Positions 47,490-60,626 of a DNA stretch of 64,000 nucleotides are shown here, piece after piece. A program made the position numbers and the translations under genes. The stretch spans positions 74,582,629 to 74,646,628 of the forward strand of contig OW121741.1 in the NCBI GenBank assembly GCA_933228675.1, in the 5' to 3' direction. Below the pieces are notes generated by a model. The model saw only the letters and a list, made by a program, of their open reading frames with translations, did no database searches and was not told where the DNA came from. Source of the stretch: Stomorhina lunata (taxonomy: Eukaryota > Arthropoda > Insecta > Diptera > Rhiniidae). How positions within the stretch are numbered: the first letter of the stretch is position 1; the number at the start of each line of letters is the position of its first letter.

Positions 47490-50400
47490 AAAAATTTTAA
47501 AATAGAACGATTTTCTATAAAATTATTTTTCCATAGAAAATTTTCGATAAAAATATTTTTCTACAGAAAAATTTACGATTTTTCCATAGAAAAATTTTTA
47601 GTAAAAATATTTTTCCAGCAAAAATATTTTTCTATAGAAAAATTTGATAATTTTCTACAGAAAAATTTTCTGTAAAACAATTTTTCTATACAAAAATTTT
47701 CGGTAAAACAATTTTTCTGTACAAAAATTATTTAGTAAAAATATTTTTTTATAGAAAAATTTTATATTTTTTATAGAAAAATTTTATATTTTTCTATAGA
47801 AATATTTTTGAAAAAAAAAAATTTATGGAAAAATTTTTCTATAGAAAAATTTTCGAAAGAAATATTTTTTTATAGAAAAATTTTGAATAGAAATATTTTT
47901 CTATAGAAACATTTTCGATAGAAATATTTTTCTATAGAAAAATTTTCAACAGAAATATTTTTCTATAGAAAAATTTTCGATAGAAATATTTTTCTATAGA
48001 AAAATTTTCAATAGAAATATTTTTCTATAGAAAAATTTTCGATAGAAATATTTTTCTATAGAAAAATTTTCGATAGAAATATTTTTCTATAGAAAAATTT
48101 TCGATAGAAATATTTTTCTATAGAAAAATTTTCGATAGAAATATTTTTCTATAGAAAAATTTTCGATAGAAATATTTTTCTATAGAAAAATTTTCGATAG
48201 AAATATTTTTCTATAGAAAAATTTTCGATAGAAATATTTTTCTATAGAAAAATTTTCGATAGAAATATTTTTCGATAGAAAAATTTTCGATAGAAATATT
48301 TTTCGATAGAAAAATTTTCGATAGAAATATTTTTCTATAGAAAAATTTTCGATAGAAATATTTTTCTATAGAAAAATTTTCGATAGAAATATTTTTCTAT
48401 AGAAAAATTTTCGATAGAAATATTTTTCTATAGAAAAATTTTCGATAGAAATATTTTTCTATAGAAAAATTTTCGATAGAAATATTTTTCTATAGAAAAA
48501 TTTTCGATAGAAATATTTTTCTATAGAAAAATTTTCGATAGAAATATTTTTCTATAGAAAAATTTTCGATAGAAATATTTTTCTATAGAAAAATTTTCGA
48601 TAGAAATGTTTTTCTATAGAAAAATTTTCAATAGAAATATTTTTCTATAGAAAAATTTTCGATAGAAATATTTTTCTATAGAAAAATTTTCGATAGAAAT
48701 ATTTTTCTATAGAAAAATTTTCGATAGAAATATTTTTCTATAGAAAAATTTTCGATAGAAATATTTTTCTATAGAAAAATTTTCGATAGAAATATTTTTC
48801 TATAGAAAAATTTTCGATAGAAATATTTTTCTATAGAAAAATTTTCGATAGAAATATTTTTCTATAGAAAAATTTTCGATAGAAATATATCTATTGAAAA
48901 TTTATCTATTGAAAAATAAAAATATTTCTATCGAAATATTTTTCTATAGAAAAATTTTCGATAGAAATATTTTTCTATAGAAAAATTTTCGATAGAAATA
49001 TTTTTCTATAGAAAAATTTTCGATAGAAATATTTTTCTATAGAAAAATTTTCGATAGAAATATTTTTCTATAGAAAAATTTTCGATAGAAATATTTTTCT
49101 ATAGAAAAATTTTCGATAGAAATATTTTTCTATAGAAAAATTTTCGATAGAAATATTTTTCTATAGAAAAATTTTCGATAGAAATATTTTTCTATAGAAA
49201 AATTTTCGATAGAAATATTTTTCTATAGAAAAATTTTCGATAGAAATATTTTTCTATAGAAAAATTTTCGATAGAAATATTTTTCTATAGAAAAATTTTC
49301 GATAGAAATATTTTTCTATAGAAAAATTTTCGATAGAAATATTTTTCTATAGAAAAATTTTCGATAGAAATATTTTTCTATAGAAAAATTTTCGATAGAA
49401 ATATTTTTCTATAGAAAAATTTTCGATAGAAATATTTTTCTATAGAAAAATTTTTGATAGAAATATTTTTCTATAGAAAAATTTTCGATAGAAATATTTT
49501 TCTATAGAAAAATTTTCGATAGAAATATTTTTCTATAGAAAAATTTTCGATAGAAATATTTTTCTATAGAAAAATTTTCGATAGAAATATTTTTCTATAG
49601 AAAAATTTTCGATAGAAATATTTTTCTATAGAAAAATTTTCGATAGAAATATTTTTCTATAGAAAAATTTTCGATAAAAATATTTTTCTATAGAAAAATT
49701 TTCGATAGAAATATTTTTCTATAGAAAAATTTTCGATAGAAATATTTTTCTATAGAAAAATTTTCGATAGAAATATTTTTCTATAGAAAAATTTTCGATA
49801 GAAATATTTTTCTATAGAAAAATTTTCGATAGAAATATTTTTCTATAGAAAAATTTTCGATAGAAATATTTTTCTATAGAAAAATTTTCGATAGAAATAT
49901 TTTTCTATAGAAAAATTTTCGATAGAAATATTTTTCTATAGAAAAATTTTCGATAGAAATATTTTTCTATAGAAAAAATTTCGATAGAAATATTTTTCTA
50001 TAGAAAATTATTCGATAGAAATATTTTTCTATAGAAAAATTTTCGATAGAAATATTTTTCTATGGAAAAATTTTCGATAGAAATATTTTTCTATAGAAAA
50101 ATTTTCGATAGAAATATTTTTCTATAGAAAAATTTTCGATAGAAATATTTTTCTATACAAAAATTTTCGATAGAAATATTTTTCTATAGAAAAATTTTCG
50201 ATAGAAATATTTTTCTATAGAAAAATTTTCGATAGAAATATTTTTCTATAGAAAAATTTTCGATAGAAATATTTTTCTATAGAAAAATTTTCGATAGAAA
50301 TATTTTTCTATAGAAAAATTTTCGATAGAAATATTTTTCTATAGAAAAATTTTCGATAGAAATATTTTTCTATAGAAAAATTTTCGATAGAAATATTTTT

Positions 50401-52407
50401 CTATAGAAAAATTTTCGATAGAAATATTTTTCTATAGAAAAATTTTCGATAGAAATATTTTTCTATAGAAAAATTTTCGATAGAAATATTTTTCTATAGA
50501 AAAATTTTCGATAGAAATATTTTTCTGTAGAAAAATTTTCGATAGAAATATTTTTCTGTAGAAAAATTGTCGATAGAAATATTTTTCTATAGAAAAATTT
50601 TCGATAGAAATATTTTTCTATAGAAAAATTTTCGATAGAAATATTTTTCTATAGAAAAATTTTCGATAGAAATATTTTTCTATAGAAAAATTTTCGATAG
50701 AAATATTTTTCTATAGAAAAATTTTCGATAGAAATATTTTTCTATAGAAAAATTTTCGATAGAAATATTTTTCTATAGAAAAATTTTCGATAGAAATATT
50801 TTTCTATAGAAAAATTTTCGATAGAAATATTTTTCTATAGAAAAATTTTCGATAGAAATATTTTTCTATAGAAAAATTTTCGATAGAAATATTTTTCTAA
50901 AGAAAAATTTTCGATAGAAATATTTTTCTATAGAAAAATTTTCGATAGAAATATTTTTCTATAGAAAAATTTTCGATAGAAATATTTTTCTATAGAAAAA
51001 TTTTCGATAGAAATATTTTTCTATAGAAAAATTTTCGATAGAAATATTTTCGATAGAAATATTTTTCTATAGAAAAATTTTCGATAGAAATATTTTTCTA
51101 TAGAAAAATTTTCGATAGAAATATTTTTCTATAGAAAAATTTTCGATAGAAATATTTTTCTATAGAAAAATTTTCGATAGAAATATTTTTCTATAGAAAA
51201 ATTTTCGATAGAAATATTTTTCTATAGAAAAATTTTCGATAGAAATATTTTTCTATAGAAAAATTTTCGATAGAAATATTTTTCTATAGAAAAATTTTCG
51301 ATAGAAATATTTTTCTATAGAAAAATTTTCGATAGAAATATTTTTCTATAGAAAAATTTTCGATAGAAATATTTTTCTATAGAAAAATTTTCGATAGAAA
51401 TATTTTTCTATAGAAAAATTTTCGATAGAAATATTTTTCTATAGAAAAATTTTCGATAGAAATATTTTTCTATAGAAAAATTTTCGATAGAAATATTTTT
51501 CTATAGAAAAATTTTCGATAGAAATATTTTTCTATAGAAAAATTTTCGATAGAAATATTTTTCTATAGAAAAATTTTCGATAGAAATATTTTTCTATAGA
51601 AAAATTTTCGATAGATATATTTTTCTATAGAAAAATTTTCGATAGAAATATTTTTCTATAGAAAAATTTTCGATAGAAATATTTTTCTATAGAAAAATTT
51701 TCGATAGAAATATTTTCTATAGAAAAATTTTCGATAGAAATATTTTTCTATAGAAAAATTTTCGATAGAAATATTTTTCTGTAGAAAAATTTTTGATAGA
51801 AATATTTTTCTATAGAAAAATTTTCGATAGAAATATTTTTCTATAGAAAAATTTTCGATAGAAATATTTTTCTATAGAAAAATTTTCGATAGAAATATTT
51901 TTCTATAGAAAAATTTTCGATAGAAATATTTTTCTATAGAAAAATTTTCGATAGAAATATTTTTCTATAGAAAAATTTTCAATAGAAATATTTTTCTATA
52001 GAAAAATTTTCGATAGAATTTTTTTTTTCTATAGAAAAATTTTCGATAGAATTTTTTTTTTCCATAGAAAAATTTTCGATAGAAATTTTTTTCTATAGAA
52101 AAATTTTCGATAGATTTTTTTTTTCTATAAAAAAATTTTCGATAGAATTTTTTTTCTATAGAAAATTTTTCGATAGAATTTTTTTTCTATCAAAAATTTT
52201 TCGATAGAATTTTTTTTTCTATAGAAAAATTTTCGATAGAATTTTTTTTCTATAGAAAAATTTTCGATAGAAATATTTTTCTATAGAAAAATTTTCGATA
52301 GAAATATTTTTCTATAGAAAAATTTTCGATAGAAATATTTTTCTATAGAAAAATTTTCGATAGAAATATTTTTCTATAGAAAAATTTTCAATAGAAATAT
52401 TTTTCTA
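47490..52407. repeat. 31-bp satellite block 6, partner half TTTTCGATAGAAATA
   Basis: This is the largest block: after a degenerate lead-in to about 47880, about 145 copies of TTTTTCTATAGAAAAA plus TTTTCGATAGAAATA run almost without variation. An inverted/irregular patch lies at about 48885-48945, and T-run variants (GATAGAATTTTTTTT) occur at about 52010-52260. It is in the intron between exons A and B and is contiguous with block 7 apart from one transposon. Confidence 0.97.
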
Positions 52408-53603
52408 CAGGCACCGAAAATAACTGTTATTTTAAAATTTTTGATTAAAAAAATCAACCAGAAGGAGTTATCGTAGAACAAAACCAAAAATACCGTTTGG
52501 ATGGTCTTGGTCAAAATATTTATAAGCTGAGATACTTTTTATTTTTTAACTTTTATTTTAAAAATCAAAAATAAAAGTTATTTTTTAACTTTTATTTTAA
52601 AAATGAAAAATAACAATTATTTTATAACTTTTATTTTAAAAATCAAAAATAAAAGTTATTTTTTAACTTTTATTTTAAAAATCAAAAATAAAAGTTATTT
52701 TTTGACTTTTAATTTTAAAATCGGAAATAAAAGTTACTTTTTAACTTTTATTTTAAAAATCAAAAATAAAAGTTATTTTTTAACTTTTATTTTTTGAATC
52801 AGAAATAAAAGTAATTTCTTCCCTTTTTTAACGGTAATAAAGTTATTTTTATATATTTTTTTTAATTTTCGAAAAACTATTTGCCTTTTGACTGAAATAT
52901 TTAAAATTTTTACGTAATTATTGAAAAATGTTGGTATGATGACGGTGGCAAAGGGATCATATGGTCAATCTTAACCGACGTTATAATTTTCTACTTATTA
53001 AGAGTATAGTGTCTAAACAATTTATATGGACATTTTCATACAAAATATTTAGACACTGGTTGTTCAGAGTTTAAAAAATATTATTATACCGACCTTAGTC
53101 TCACAAGTCATAATTATATACTAAAAACTTAAAAATTACAAAAATTTGTAACTAAATATCTAGCTTTAAATAACATTTTCATTAAAATACTTACATGTTA
53201 CTAATTATAAATAAAATATTGCATACAAACTTTAATATAGAGAAATAAATATATATGTAGCACTTACTAACATACCCAAACAGTTTATTTTATTAAGCAT
53301 GTTAATTTTAAAAAAATAACTTTTATTTTTGATTTTTAAAATAAAAGTTAAAAAATAATTGTTATTTTTAATTTTTAAAATATAAGTTAAAAAATAACTT
53401 TTATTTTTGTTTTTTAAAATAAAAGTTAAAAAATAACTTTTATTTTTGATTTTTAGAATAAAAGTTAAGAAATAACTTTTACTTTTGATTTTTAAAATAA
53501 AAGTTAAAAAATAACTTTTATTTTCGATTTTTAAAATAAAAGTTAAAAAATAATTGTTATTTTTTGACTTTTTCGATAAAAGTCATAACTGTTACAGTCC
53601 CTG
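52408..53603. mobile_element. hAT-like non-autonomous element with inverted subterminal 39-bp arrays
   Basis: The flanks share an exact 8-bp duplication TTTTTCTA (52400-52407 and 53604-53611). The ends read CAGGCACCGAAAATAACTG at the left and, reverse-complemented, CAGGGACTGTAACAGTTAT at the right. An 8-bp duplication and CAGG ends are hAT hallmarks. About six 39-bp units (ACTTTTATTTTAAAAATCA plus AAAATAAAAGTTATTTTTTA) lie inside the left end (about 52555-52830). Their reverse complements lie inside the right end (about 53310-53570). There is no transposase. A 64-codon ORF at 52603 is just the 39-bp repeat translated as 13-residue repeats. Confidence 0.86.
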
Positions 53604-56600
53604 TTTTTCTATAGAAAAATTTTCGATAGAATTTTTTTTCTATAGAAAAATTTTCGATAGAAATATTTTTCTATAGAAAAATTTTCGATAGAAATATTTT
53701 TCCATAGAAAAATTATTGATAGAAATATTTTTCTATAGAAAAATTTTCGATAGAAATATTTTTCTATAGAAAAATTTTCAATAGAAATATTTTTCTATAG
53801 AAAAATTTTCAATAGAAATATTTTTCTATAGAAAAATTTTCAATAAAAATATTTTTCTATAGAAAAATTTTCAATAGAAATATTTTTCTATAGAAAAATT
53901 TTCAATAGAAATATTTTTCTATAGAAAACTTTTCAATAGAAATATTTTTCTATAGAAAAATTTTCAATAGAAATATTTTTCTATAGAAAAATTCAATAGA
54001 AATATTTTTCTATAGAAAAATTTTCAATAGAAATATTTTTCTATAGAAAAATTTTCAATAGAAATATTTTTCTATAGAAAAATTTTCAATAGATATATTT
54101 TTCTATAGAAAAATTTTCAATAGAAATATTTTTCTATAGAAAAATTTTCAATAGATATATTTTTCTATAGAAAAATTTTCAATAGATATATTTTTCTATA
54201 GAAAAATTTTCAATAGATATATTTTTCTATAGAAAAACTTTCAATAGATATATTTTTCTATAGAAAAATTTTCAATAGATATATTTTTCTATAGAAAAAT
54301 TTTCAATAGAAATATTTTTCTATAGAAAAATTTTCAATAGAAATATTTTTCTATAGAAAAATTTTCAATAGAAATATTTTTCTATAGAAAAATTTTCAAT
54401 AGAAATATTTTTCTATAGAAAAATTTTCAATAGAAATATTTTTCTATAGAAAAATTTTCAATAGAAATATTTTTCTATAGAAAAATTTTCAATAGAAATA
54501 TTTTTCTATAGAAAAATTTTCAATAAAAATATTTTTCTATAGAAAAATTTTCAATAGAAACATTTTTCTATAGAAAAATTTTCAATAGAAATATTTTTCT
54601 ATAGAAAAATTTTCAATAGAAATATTTTTCTATAGAAAAATTTTCAATAGAAATATTTTTCTATAGAAAAATTTTCAATAGAAATATTTTTCTATAGAAA
54701 AATTCAATAGAAATATTTTCTATAGAAAAATTTTCAATAGAAATATTTTTCTATAGAAAAATTTTCAATAGAAATATTTTTCTATAGAAAAATTTTCAAT
54801 AGAAATATTTTTCTATAGAAAAATTTTCAATAGATATATTTTTCTATAGAAAAATTTTCAATAGATATATTTTTCTATAGAAAAATTTTCAATAGATATA
54901 TTTTTCTATAGAAAAATTTTCAATAGAAATATTTTTCTATAGAAAAATTTTCAATAGATATATTTTTCTATAGAAAAATTTTCAATAGATATATTTTTCT
55001 ATAGAAAAATTTTCAATAGATATATTTTTCTATAGAAAAATTTTCAATAGAAATATTTTTCTATAGAAAAATTTTCAATAGATATATTTTTCTATAGAAA
55101 AATTTTCAATAGAAATATTTTTCTATAGAAAAATTTTCAATAGATATATTTTTCTATAGAAAAATTTTCAATAGATATATTTTTCTATAGAAAAATTTTC
55201 AATAGATATATTTTTCTATAGAAAAATTTTCAATAGAAATATTTTTCTATAGAAAAATTTTCAATAGAAATATTTTTCTATAGAAAAATTTTCAATAGAA
55301 ATATTTTTCTATAGAAAAATTTTCAACAGAAATATTTTTCTATAGAAAAATTTTCGATAGAATTTTTTTTTTCCATAGAAAAATTTTCGATAGAAATTTT
55401 TTTCTATAGAAAAATTTTCGATAGAATTTTTTTTCTATAGAAAATTTTTCGATAGAATTTTTTTTCTATAAAAAATTTTTCGATAGAATTTTTTTTCTAT
55501 AGAAAAATTTTCGATAGAATTTTTTTTCTATAGAAAAATTTTCGATAGAATTTTTTTTCTATAGAAAAATTTTCGATAGAATTTTTTTTCTATAGAAAAA
55601 TTTTCGATAGAAATATTTTTCTATAGAAAAATTTTCAATAGATATATTTTTCTATAGAAAAATTTTCAATAGATATATTTTTCTATAGAAAAATTTTCAA
55701 TAGAAATATTTTTCTATAGAAAAATTTTCAATAGAAATATTTTTCTATAGAAAAATTTTCAATAGAAATATTTTTCTATAGAAAAATTTTCAATAGAAAT
55801 ATTTTTCTATAGAAAAATTTTCAATAGAACTATTTTTCTATAGAAAAATTTTCAATAGAAATATTTTTCTATAGAAAAATTTTCAATAGAAATATTTTTC
55901 TATAGAAAAATTTTCAATAGAAATATTTTTCTATAGAAAAATTTTCAATAGAAATATTTTTCTATAGAAAAATTTTCAATAGAAATATTTTTCTATAGAA
56001 AAATTTTCAATAGAAATATTTTTCTATAGAAAAATTTTCAATTGAAATATTTTTCTATAGAAAAATTCAATAGAAATATTTTTCTATAGAAAAATTTTCA
56101 ATAGAAATATTTTTCTATAGAAAAATTTTCAATAGAAATATTTTTCTATAGAAAAATTTTCAATAGATATATTTTTCTATAGAAAAATTTTCAATAGAAA
56201 TATTTTTCTATAGAAAAATTTTCAATAGAAATATTTTTCTATAGAAAAATTTTCAATAGAAATATTTTTCTATAGAAAAATTTTCAATAGAAATATTTTT
56301 CTATAGAAAAATTTTCAATAGAAATATTTTTCTATAGAAAAATTTTCAATAGAAATATTTTTCTATAGAAAAATTTTCAATAGAAATATTTTTCTATAGA
56401 AAAATTTTCAATAGAAATATTTTTCTATAGAAAAATTTTCAATAGAAATATTTTTCTATAGAAAAATTTTCAATAGAAATATTTTTCTATAGAAAAATTT
56501 TCGATAGAATTTTTTTTCTATAGAAAAATTTTCGATAGAATTTTTTTTCTATAGAAAAATTTTCGATAGATTTTTTTTTCTATAGAAAAATTTTCGATAG

Positions 56601-56825
56601 AAATATTTTTCTATAGAAACATTTTCGATAGAAATATTTTTCTATAGAAACATTTTCGATAGAAATATTTTTCTATAGAAACATTTTCGATAGAAATATT
56701 TTTCTATAGAAACATTTTCGATAGAAATATTTTTCTATAGAAACATTTTCTATAGAAATATTTTTCTATAGAAACATTTTCGATAGAAATATTTTTCTAT
56801 ACAAACATTTTCGATAGAAATATTT
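53604..56825. repeat. 31-bp satellite block 7, partner half TTTTCAATAGAAATA
   Basis: There are about 104 copies of the same core with CAATAG instead of CGATAG in the partner, and interspersed T-run variants (CGATAGAATTTTTTT) at about 55345-55600 and 56500-56580. The end towards exon A (56590-56825) reverts to CGATAG with an ACATTTT variant. It stops about 140 bp from the exon A donor. Confidence 0.97.
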
Positions 56826-56963
56826 AATATCTCACACTTTGTTCAAGAGCTTATAAGTTCCCTTTACTAAGACTTAGGGCTAAAACACGAACTAAGGCAT
56901 AGATTTAAACTAAGAATACACTTAGATTAAGAAATTAACTAAAAACATACATTTCTTACTAAC

Positions 56964-57404
56964 CTCCTCTTTTCTCCACATGCACTCGACCTTTGGTGTT
57001 GTCCCTAACCACTCCATTCGGATCTTTCCATTTGGTCTCTATATTTGTTTGTTCTGCTGCTGTAGTTAATGCAGAAATTGATGTTGATGATGAAGAGGAT
57101 GTTTCTGCAGAAGATGATGATGTTGCTGTTGATGTTGGTGTCGTTGTTAACAGTCGTTGTTTCGTATTGCAAAAGATTATGAAAGAGGCATTCACAAAAT
57201 GTGGTATTGACGGTTGAGATGGTGTTAAATACAAAATTGTGTTCTCACTAGACGAGGCGACAGTATTGGAACTGCTACTTCCTGTGTTACGTCGTTGTCG
57301 TTGATGACTGGTGGCGACATTTTGCTGATGAAAACTTTGTGCATGGAAACTGCTGATACCGGGGATGATGGTTTCGGAAGAGCTGTGGTGATTTTCAGTC
57401 CATA
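56964..57404 (-). CDS. Ig/FN3 adhesion gene, exon A (N-terminal Ser/Thr-rich region and first half of Ig1)
   Basis: This is the first readable exon of an NCAM/Fasciclin-2-like cell-surface protein (three Ig domains plus one FN3), probably acting in cell-cell contact or axon guidance; that role is inferred from the family. The acceptor is ACAATTACAG before 57404 and the donor is GGAG|GTTAGT after 56964. It enters and leaves in phase 1 and gives 146 codons. The protein starts with a polar His/Ser-rich stretch carrying RQRR, a furin-type site, followed by a Ser-rich segment. Ig1 then begins (NAS sequon, B-strand Cys in IIFCNTK). About 35 residues of Ser/Thr/Ala low complexity sit between that Cys and the C-strand Trp (TKWKDPNG). 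A Met at 57435 is in frame upstream, but the bases before 57404 look like a polypyrimidine tract and acceptor, so the signal-peptide exon probably lies further upstream. The layout resembles Drosophila CG33543 from memory; this was not searched. Confidence 0.8.
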
Positions 57405-57980
57405 CTGTAATTGTAAATGAAAGCAAAAAAAACATAAGTTTTTAATTCCATTAAAGTGTAATTTGTTTACTTAGATTAAGATGCTCAGTTACAAATTGGC
57501 TGCAGTAAAGGATTTTTTGATTTTTGAAATTCATAGTATTTTTAATAATTTCTCTTATTTGTCTATTTAAATTTCTTGAATAATAGAATTCATTTATTTT
57601 TCCATTTAGTCTAAGATTCCGGAGAAATTATTCCAGAATTGACATCAAACATTCTTTTGAATTTAATTGAAAAATAATTTTATTCCGCCAACCAAGAATT
57701 TCTTTGCACTTTCTTGTGAGTTATTTAGCCCCTCTCAAACACCCTTTCCTGTTAGCTTTTTTAAAAGTGCTTTGGAATTTAATCAAGACTGACAAACAGA
57801 CAGACATAAAACCTCTCTAACTCTTTGAATTACAAAGGAAAATAAATGCAAATAAAAATTCATATAAGTCATCTTCCTTTTGCTGCAGGATGTGGCTGGA
57901 ATGCAAATCATTTTTAACCGACTTTCATTATTTAAATCATAGAAAATGCAAAAATATCTAAAATAAAAACGAATTTTTTA
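57405..57980. other. Intron upstream of exon A (presumed)
   Basis: This is AT-rich unique sequence following, in genome order, the exon A acceptor. No signal-peptide exon with a phase-1 donor was recognised here or further on in the window. Confidence 0.4.
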
Positions 57981-58315
57981 TTGATTACACTAGCTCACAA
58001 AATTTAACTTTTTGCTTGACATTTAATTACCACTATATTTTTTTATACATTATTGTCTTCTGATTATAAAAATGGTCAACATAAAATTTTCTTTAAAAGG
58101 GTAATTATTTAAATTTTTCTTAATAAATTTAAGCATTTTTTGAAAAGGTTAAAGCACTGATTTGATCATATCTTTAGAATGGGTTATTCGATTTTCTTGA
58201 TAAATACAGAATATAGTAGACGATAAAATCATTTTAAATCAGCTTGAAAACAATATTTTCATATCTTCAACTGATTCGTAGTTATTTGCACTTCAATTCA
58301 AAAAAAAAAATATTT
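57981..58315 (+). repeat. Dispersed repeat, copy 2
   Basis: This is the diverged counterpart of 33410-33720. It shares ATTACACTAGCTCACAAAATT, TGATTATAAAAATGGTC, GAAAAGGTTAAAGCACTGAT and GATTCGTAGTTATTTGCACTTCAA. The class is unknown. Confidence 0.55.
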
Positions 58316-58337
58316 TTTTTTATAAAAAAAATGCGTC

Positions 58338-58568
58338 TTTTTATACCCACCATAAAAAGAATGAGGTTATTCCGTTTGTAGTTTTCTTAATATTGGCTCA
58401 CAAACCAAAGAGGATATACATACGAATCCTTATGAAATTCTAAGACAATTAAGCAATGTCAGTCTGTCTGTCCGGTTGTTTTCTGTTAAAAGCACTATAA
58501 CGCCTAAACAAAAAGAGTTGACCGAAACTTGGCAAAGATATTCCTCATTTCTTGAAAAATTTTTTGTA
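58338..58568 (+). mobile_element. DINE-1-like element, family B, 5' fragment
   Basis: It starts TTTTTATACCCACCAT, continues AATATTGGCTCA and ATGAAATTCTAAGAC, and reaches the GTCTGTCTGTCC block. It stops about 230 bp in, where TACCAAA-type units begin. Confidence 0.7.
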
Positions 58569-59645
58569 TTCCCCTTTTTGGCCCTCTTTAAGGCCCAAAA
58601 CGGCCGAATTTGCAAAAAGTACCGAGTACGTGGTCCTTTATTTTAAGTGCCGATCTCAGATCAATTTAGTTTTTGTTTCTATCACTTTTGGTTTAGAAGA
58701 TATATTTTTACCGATTTTTATCCACAAAATTAAACAAAGCCAATCGACAAGTCAATAAATTCACCTAAAAGATATTTATAGCTAAAAAGCAAAAACCTAC
58801 CCTTGAATATTTTTCCCTTTTTCACCCTTTTGTACCCCAATAATCGCAAAAGTACCAACATGTTTTTAATAGTTTTTTCATACCTATCGGTTGTGATATA
58901 AATTATGTTTCCATGATTATTAGTTCAAAAGATACGTATGGGTTAAAAAGTACCAAACCCTTTTAACCCTATTAGTGTCATTTCCAAAAAAAGTACCAAA
59001 TATGAGTCCCCTTATTTTTCTAGCCGATCGAAATTAAATTTTAACTTTGTTCTATCGATGTTGGTTTTGGAGATATGATGTTACTAATTTCTCCATTTTC
59101 TACCCTGTTTTACCCCCTAGGCGGCCGAAATTCAAAAAAGTACCGAATACATGTCCCTTCATTTTTAGTGCTAATATTAGACCGATTTAGTCTTTGTTTC
59201 TATCACTTTTGGTTCAGAAGATATTACGTTACCGACTTTTCCCCTTTTTACAACCAAAATGCAAAAGAAGTACCAAACAAGCGTCTTATATTTCTTCAAT
59301 GTAAATCGACGCGCCTGTATATTATGCTTCTGGCTTCATTAACTTAAAAGATATTTATAGTTAAAAAACAAAAAACCCATCCTTGAATATTTCCAAGTTT
59401 TCACCCTTTTCTACCCCATTAATCGTAAAAGTACTAAATACATATTTAATGTTTTTTAGTACTAATCAACTGTGATGTAAATTGAGTCTCTATGATTACT
59501 ATCTCAAAAGATACGTATGCGTTAAAAAAGTACCAAAATATAATGTTTACCCTTTTTCATCCTTATTAATACCACTTCCAAAAAAGTACCAAACACTTGT
59601 CCGCTTATTTGTCTAGCCGATTCAAATCCAATTTCAACTTTGTTT
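58569..59645 (+). repeat. Tandem AAAAAGTACCAAA units (Helitron family 2 related)
   Basis: There are about six diverged units of about 160 bp, each with CCCTTTTTACCC, AAAAAAGTACCAAA, ACTTGTCC.CTTATTT and TTTGTTTCTATCA...GGTT...AGATAT. The same unit makes up the 5' part of the Helitron copies at 9140-9700, 16210-16790 and 61800-62390. No ends were seen; several short ORFs are accidental. Confidence 0.6.
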
Positions 59646-60626
59646 TTTATCAATTTGACAGTGTAGTATGGTGTGGCCGGTGGTAACTATAGGCTAATTT
59701 TTTTTCGAAATCTCAAGTGGGCGTGACCCCTCCCATATAACTCATATATTAAAATGACAAATATAGGGGACCGAGAGGGCCGATTTTTCTGAAATTTTGA
59801 CAGTATATTAAGGTGTGACCGATGGATTAAATAGGCCATATAAGTCAGATTTTAAAACATACAAATATGGATGATCAAACCGACCGATTTTTTCAGACAG
59901 TGGAGTAAGGTGTGACAGGCAGTTAAAATAGCCCAGGCTTTTTTTTGAAATCTCAAGTAGGCGTGACCCCTCCCATATATCTCATATATTAAAAAAGACA
60001 AATATGAATGACCGATTTTTCTGAAATTTTGACAGTATGGTAAGGTGTGATCAGTGGTTAAAATAGGCTAGATTTTTTTTCGAAATCTCAAGTGGGCGTG
60101 ACCCCTCCCATATAACTCATATATTAAAAATTACAAATATAGATGAGAGGCCCGATTTTTCTGAAATTTTGAAAGTATGGCAAGACGTGACCGGTGGTTA
60201 AATAGACAAGGGTTTTTTTAGAAATCTCAAGTGGGCGTGACCCCTCCCATATAACTCATATATTAAAAACGACAAATATAGATGACCGAGAGCACCGGTT
60301 TTTCTTAAATTTTGACAGTATGGTAAGGTGTGGCCGGTGGTTAAAATAAGCAAGTTTTTTTCTGAAATCTCAAGTGGACTTGACCCCTCTTATATTTATA
60401 ACTCATAAATTAAAAATGACAAATATAAATGACCGAGCGGACCGATTTTTCTAAAATTATGACAGTATTTTAAGGTATAACCGGTGGGTAAACTAGGTCA
60501 GGTTTTTTTAAATCTCAAGTGGGCGTGACCCCTCCCATATAAGTCAAATATTTAAAATGACAAATATGGATCAATAGATGAAAACGATTTAACCCAGTTA
60601 ATTAAAGTTTTAAACGTGGATATTTT
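59646..60626 (+). mobile_element. Helitron family 1, second copy, part 1 (5'-truncated)
   Basis: Six or seven units with AAATCTCAAGTGGGCGTGAC, CCTCCCATATAACTCATA and GACCGATTTTTCTGAAATTTTGAC correspond to the interior of the complete copy at 10387. The 5' TCTATAT end is missing. The copy is interrupted at 60627 by a DINE-like element. Confidence 0.75.

Noticed and set aside
52603..52797. ORF with 13-residue repeats that looks like a repetitive protein
   Set aside because: The period is exactly the 39-bp subterminal DNA repeat of the hAT-like element, and the mirrored array on the other side has no such frame.
47490..56825. CRISPR-like array
   Set aside because: Units follow each other directly, with no unique spacers, in a eukaryotic intron; this is satellite DNA.
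57405..57435. Met codon and hydrophobic MFFLLSFTIT as signal peptide start of exon A
   Set aside because: The bases are T-rich and end in ACAATTACAG, a good acceptor in the phase shared by every other intron of the gene; polypyrimidine tracts translate as hydrophobic residues by chance. Not fully excluded.
58552..59347. Two ORFs in the TACCAAA repeats
   Set aside because: They sit in diverged tandem units of a non-coding element and are not conserved between units.
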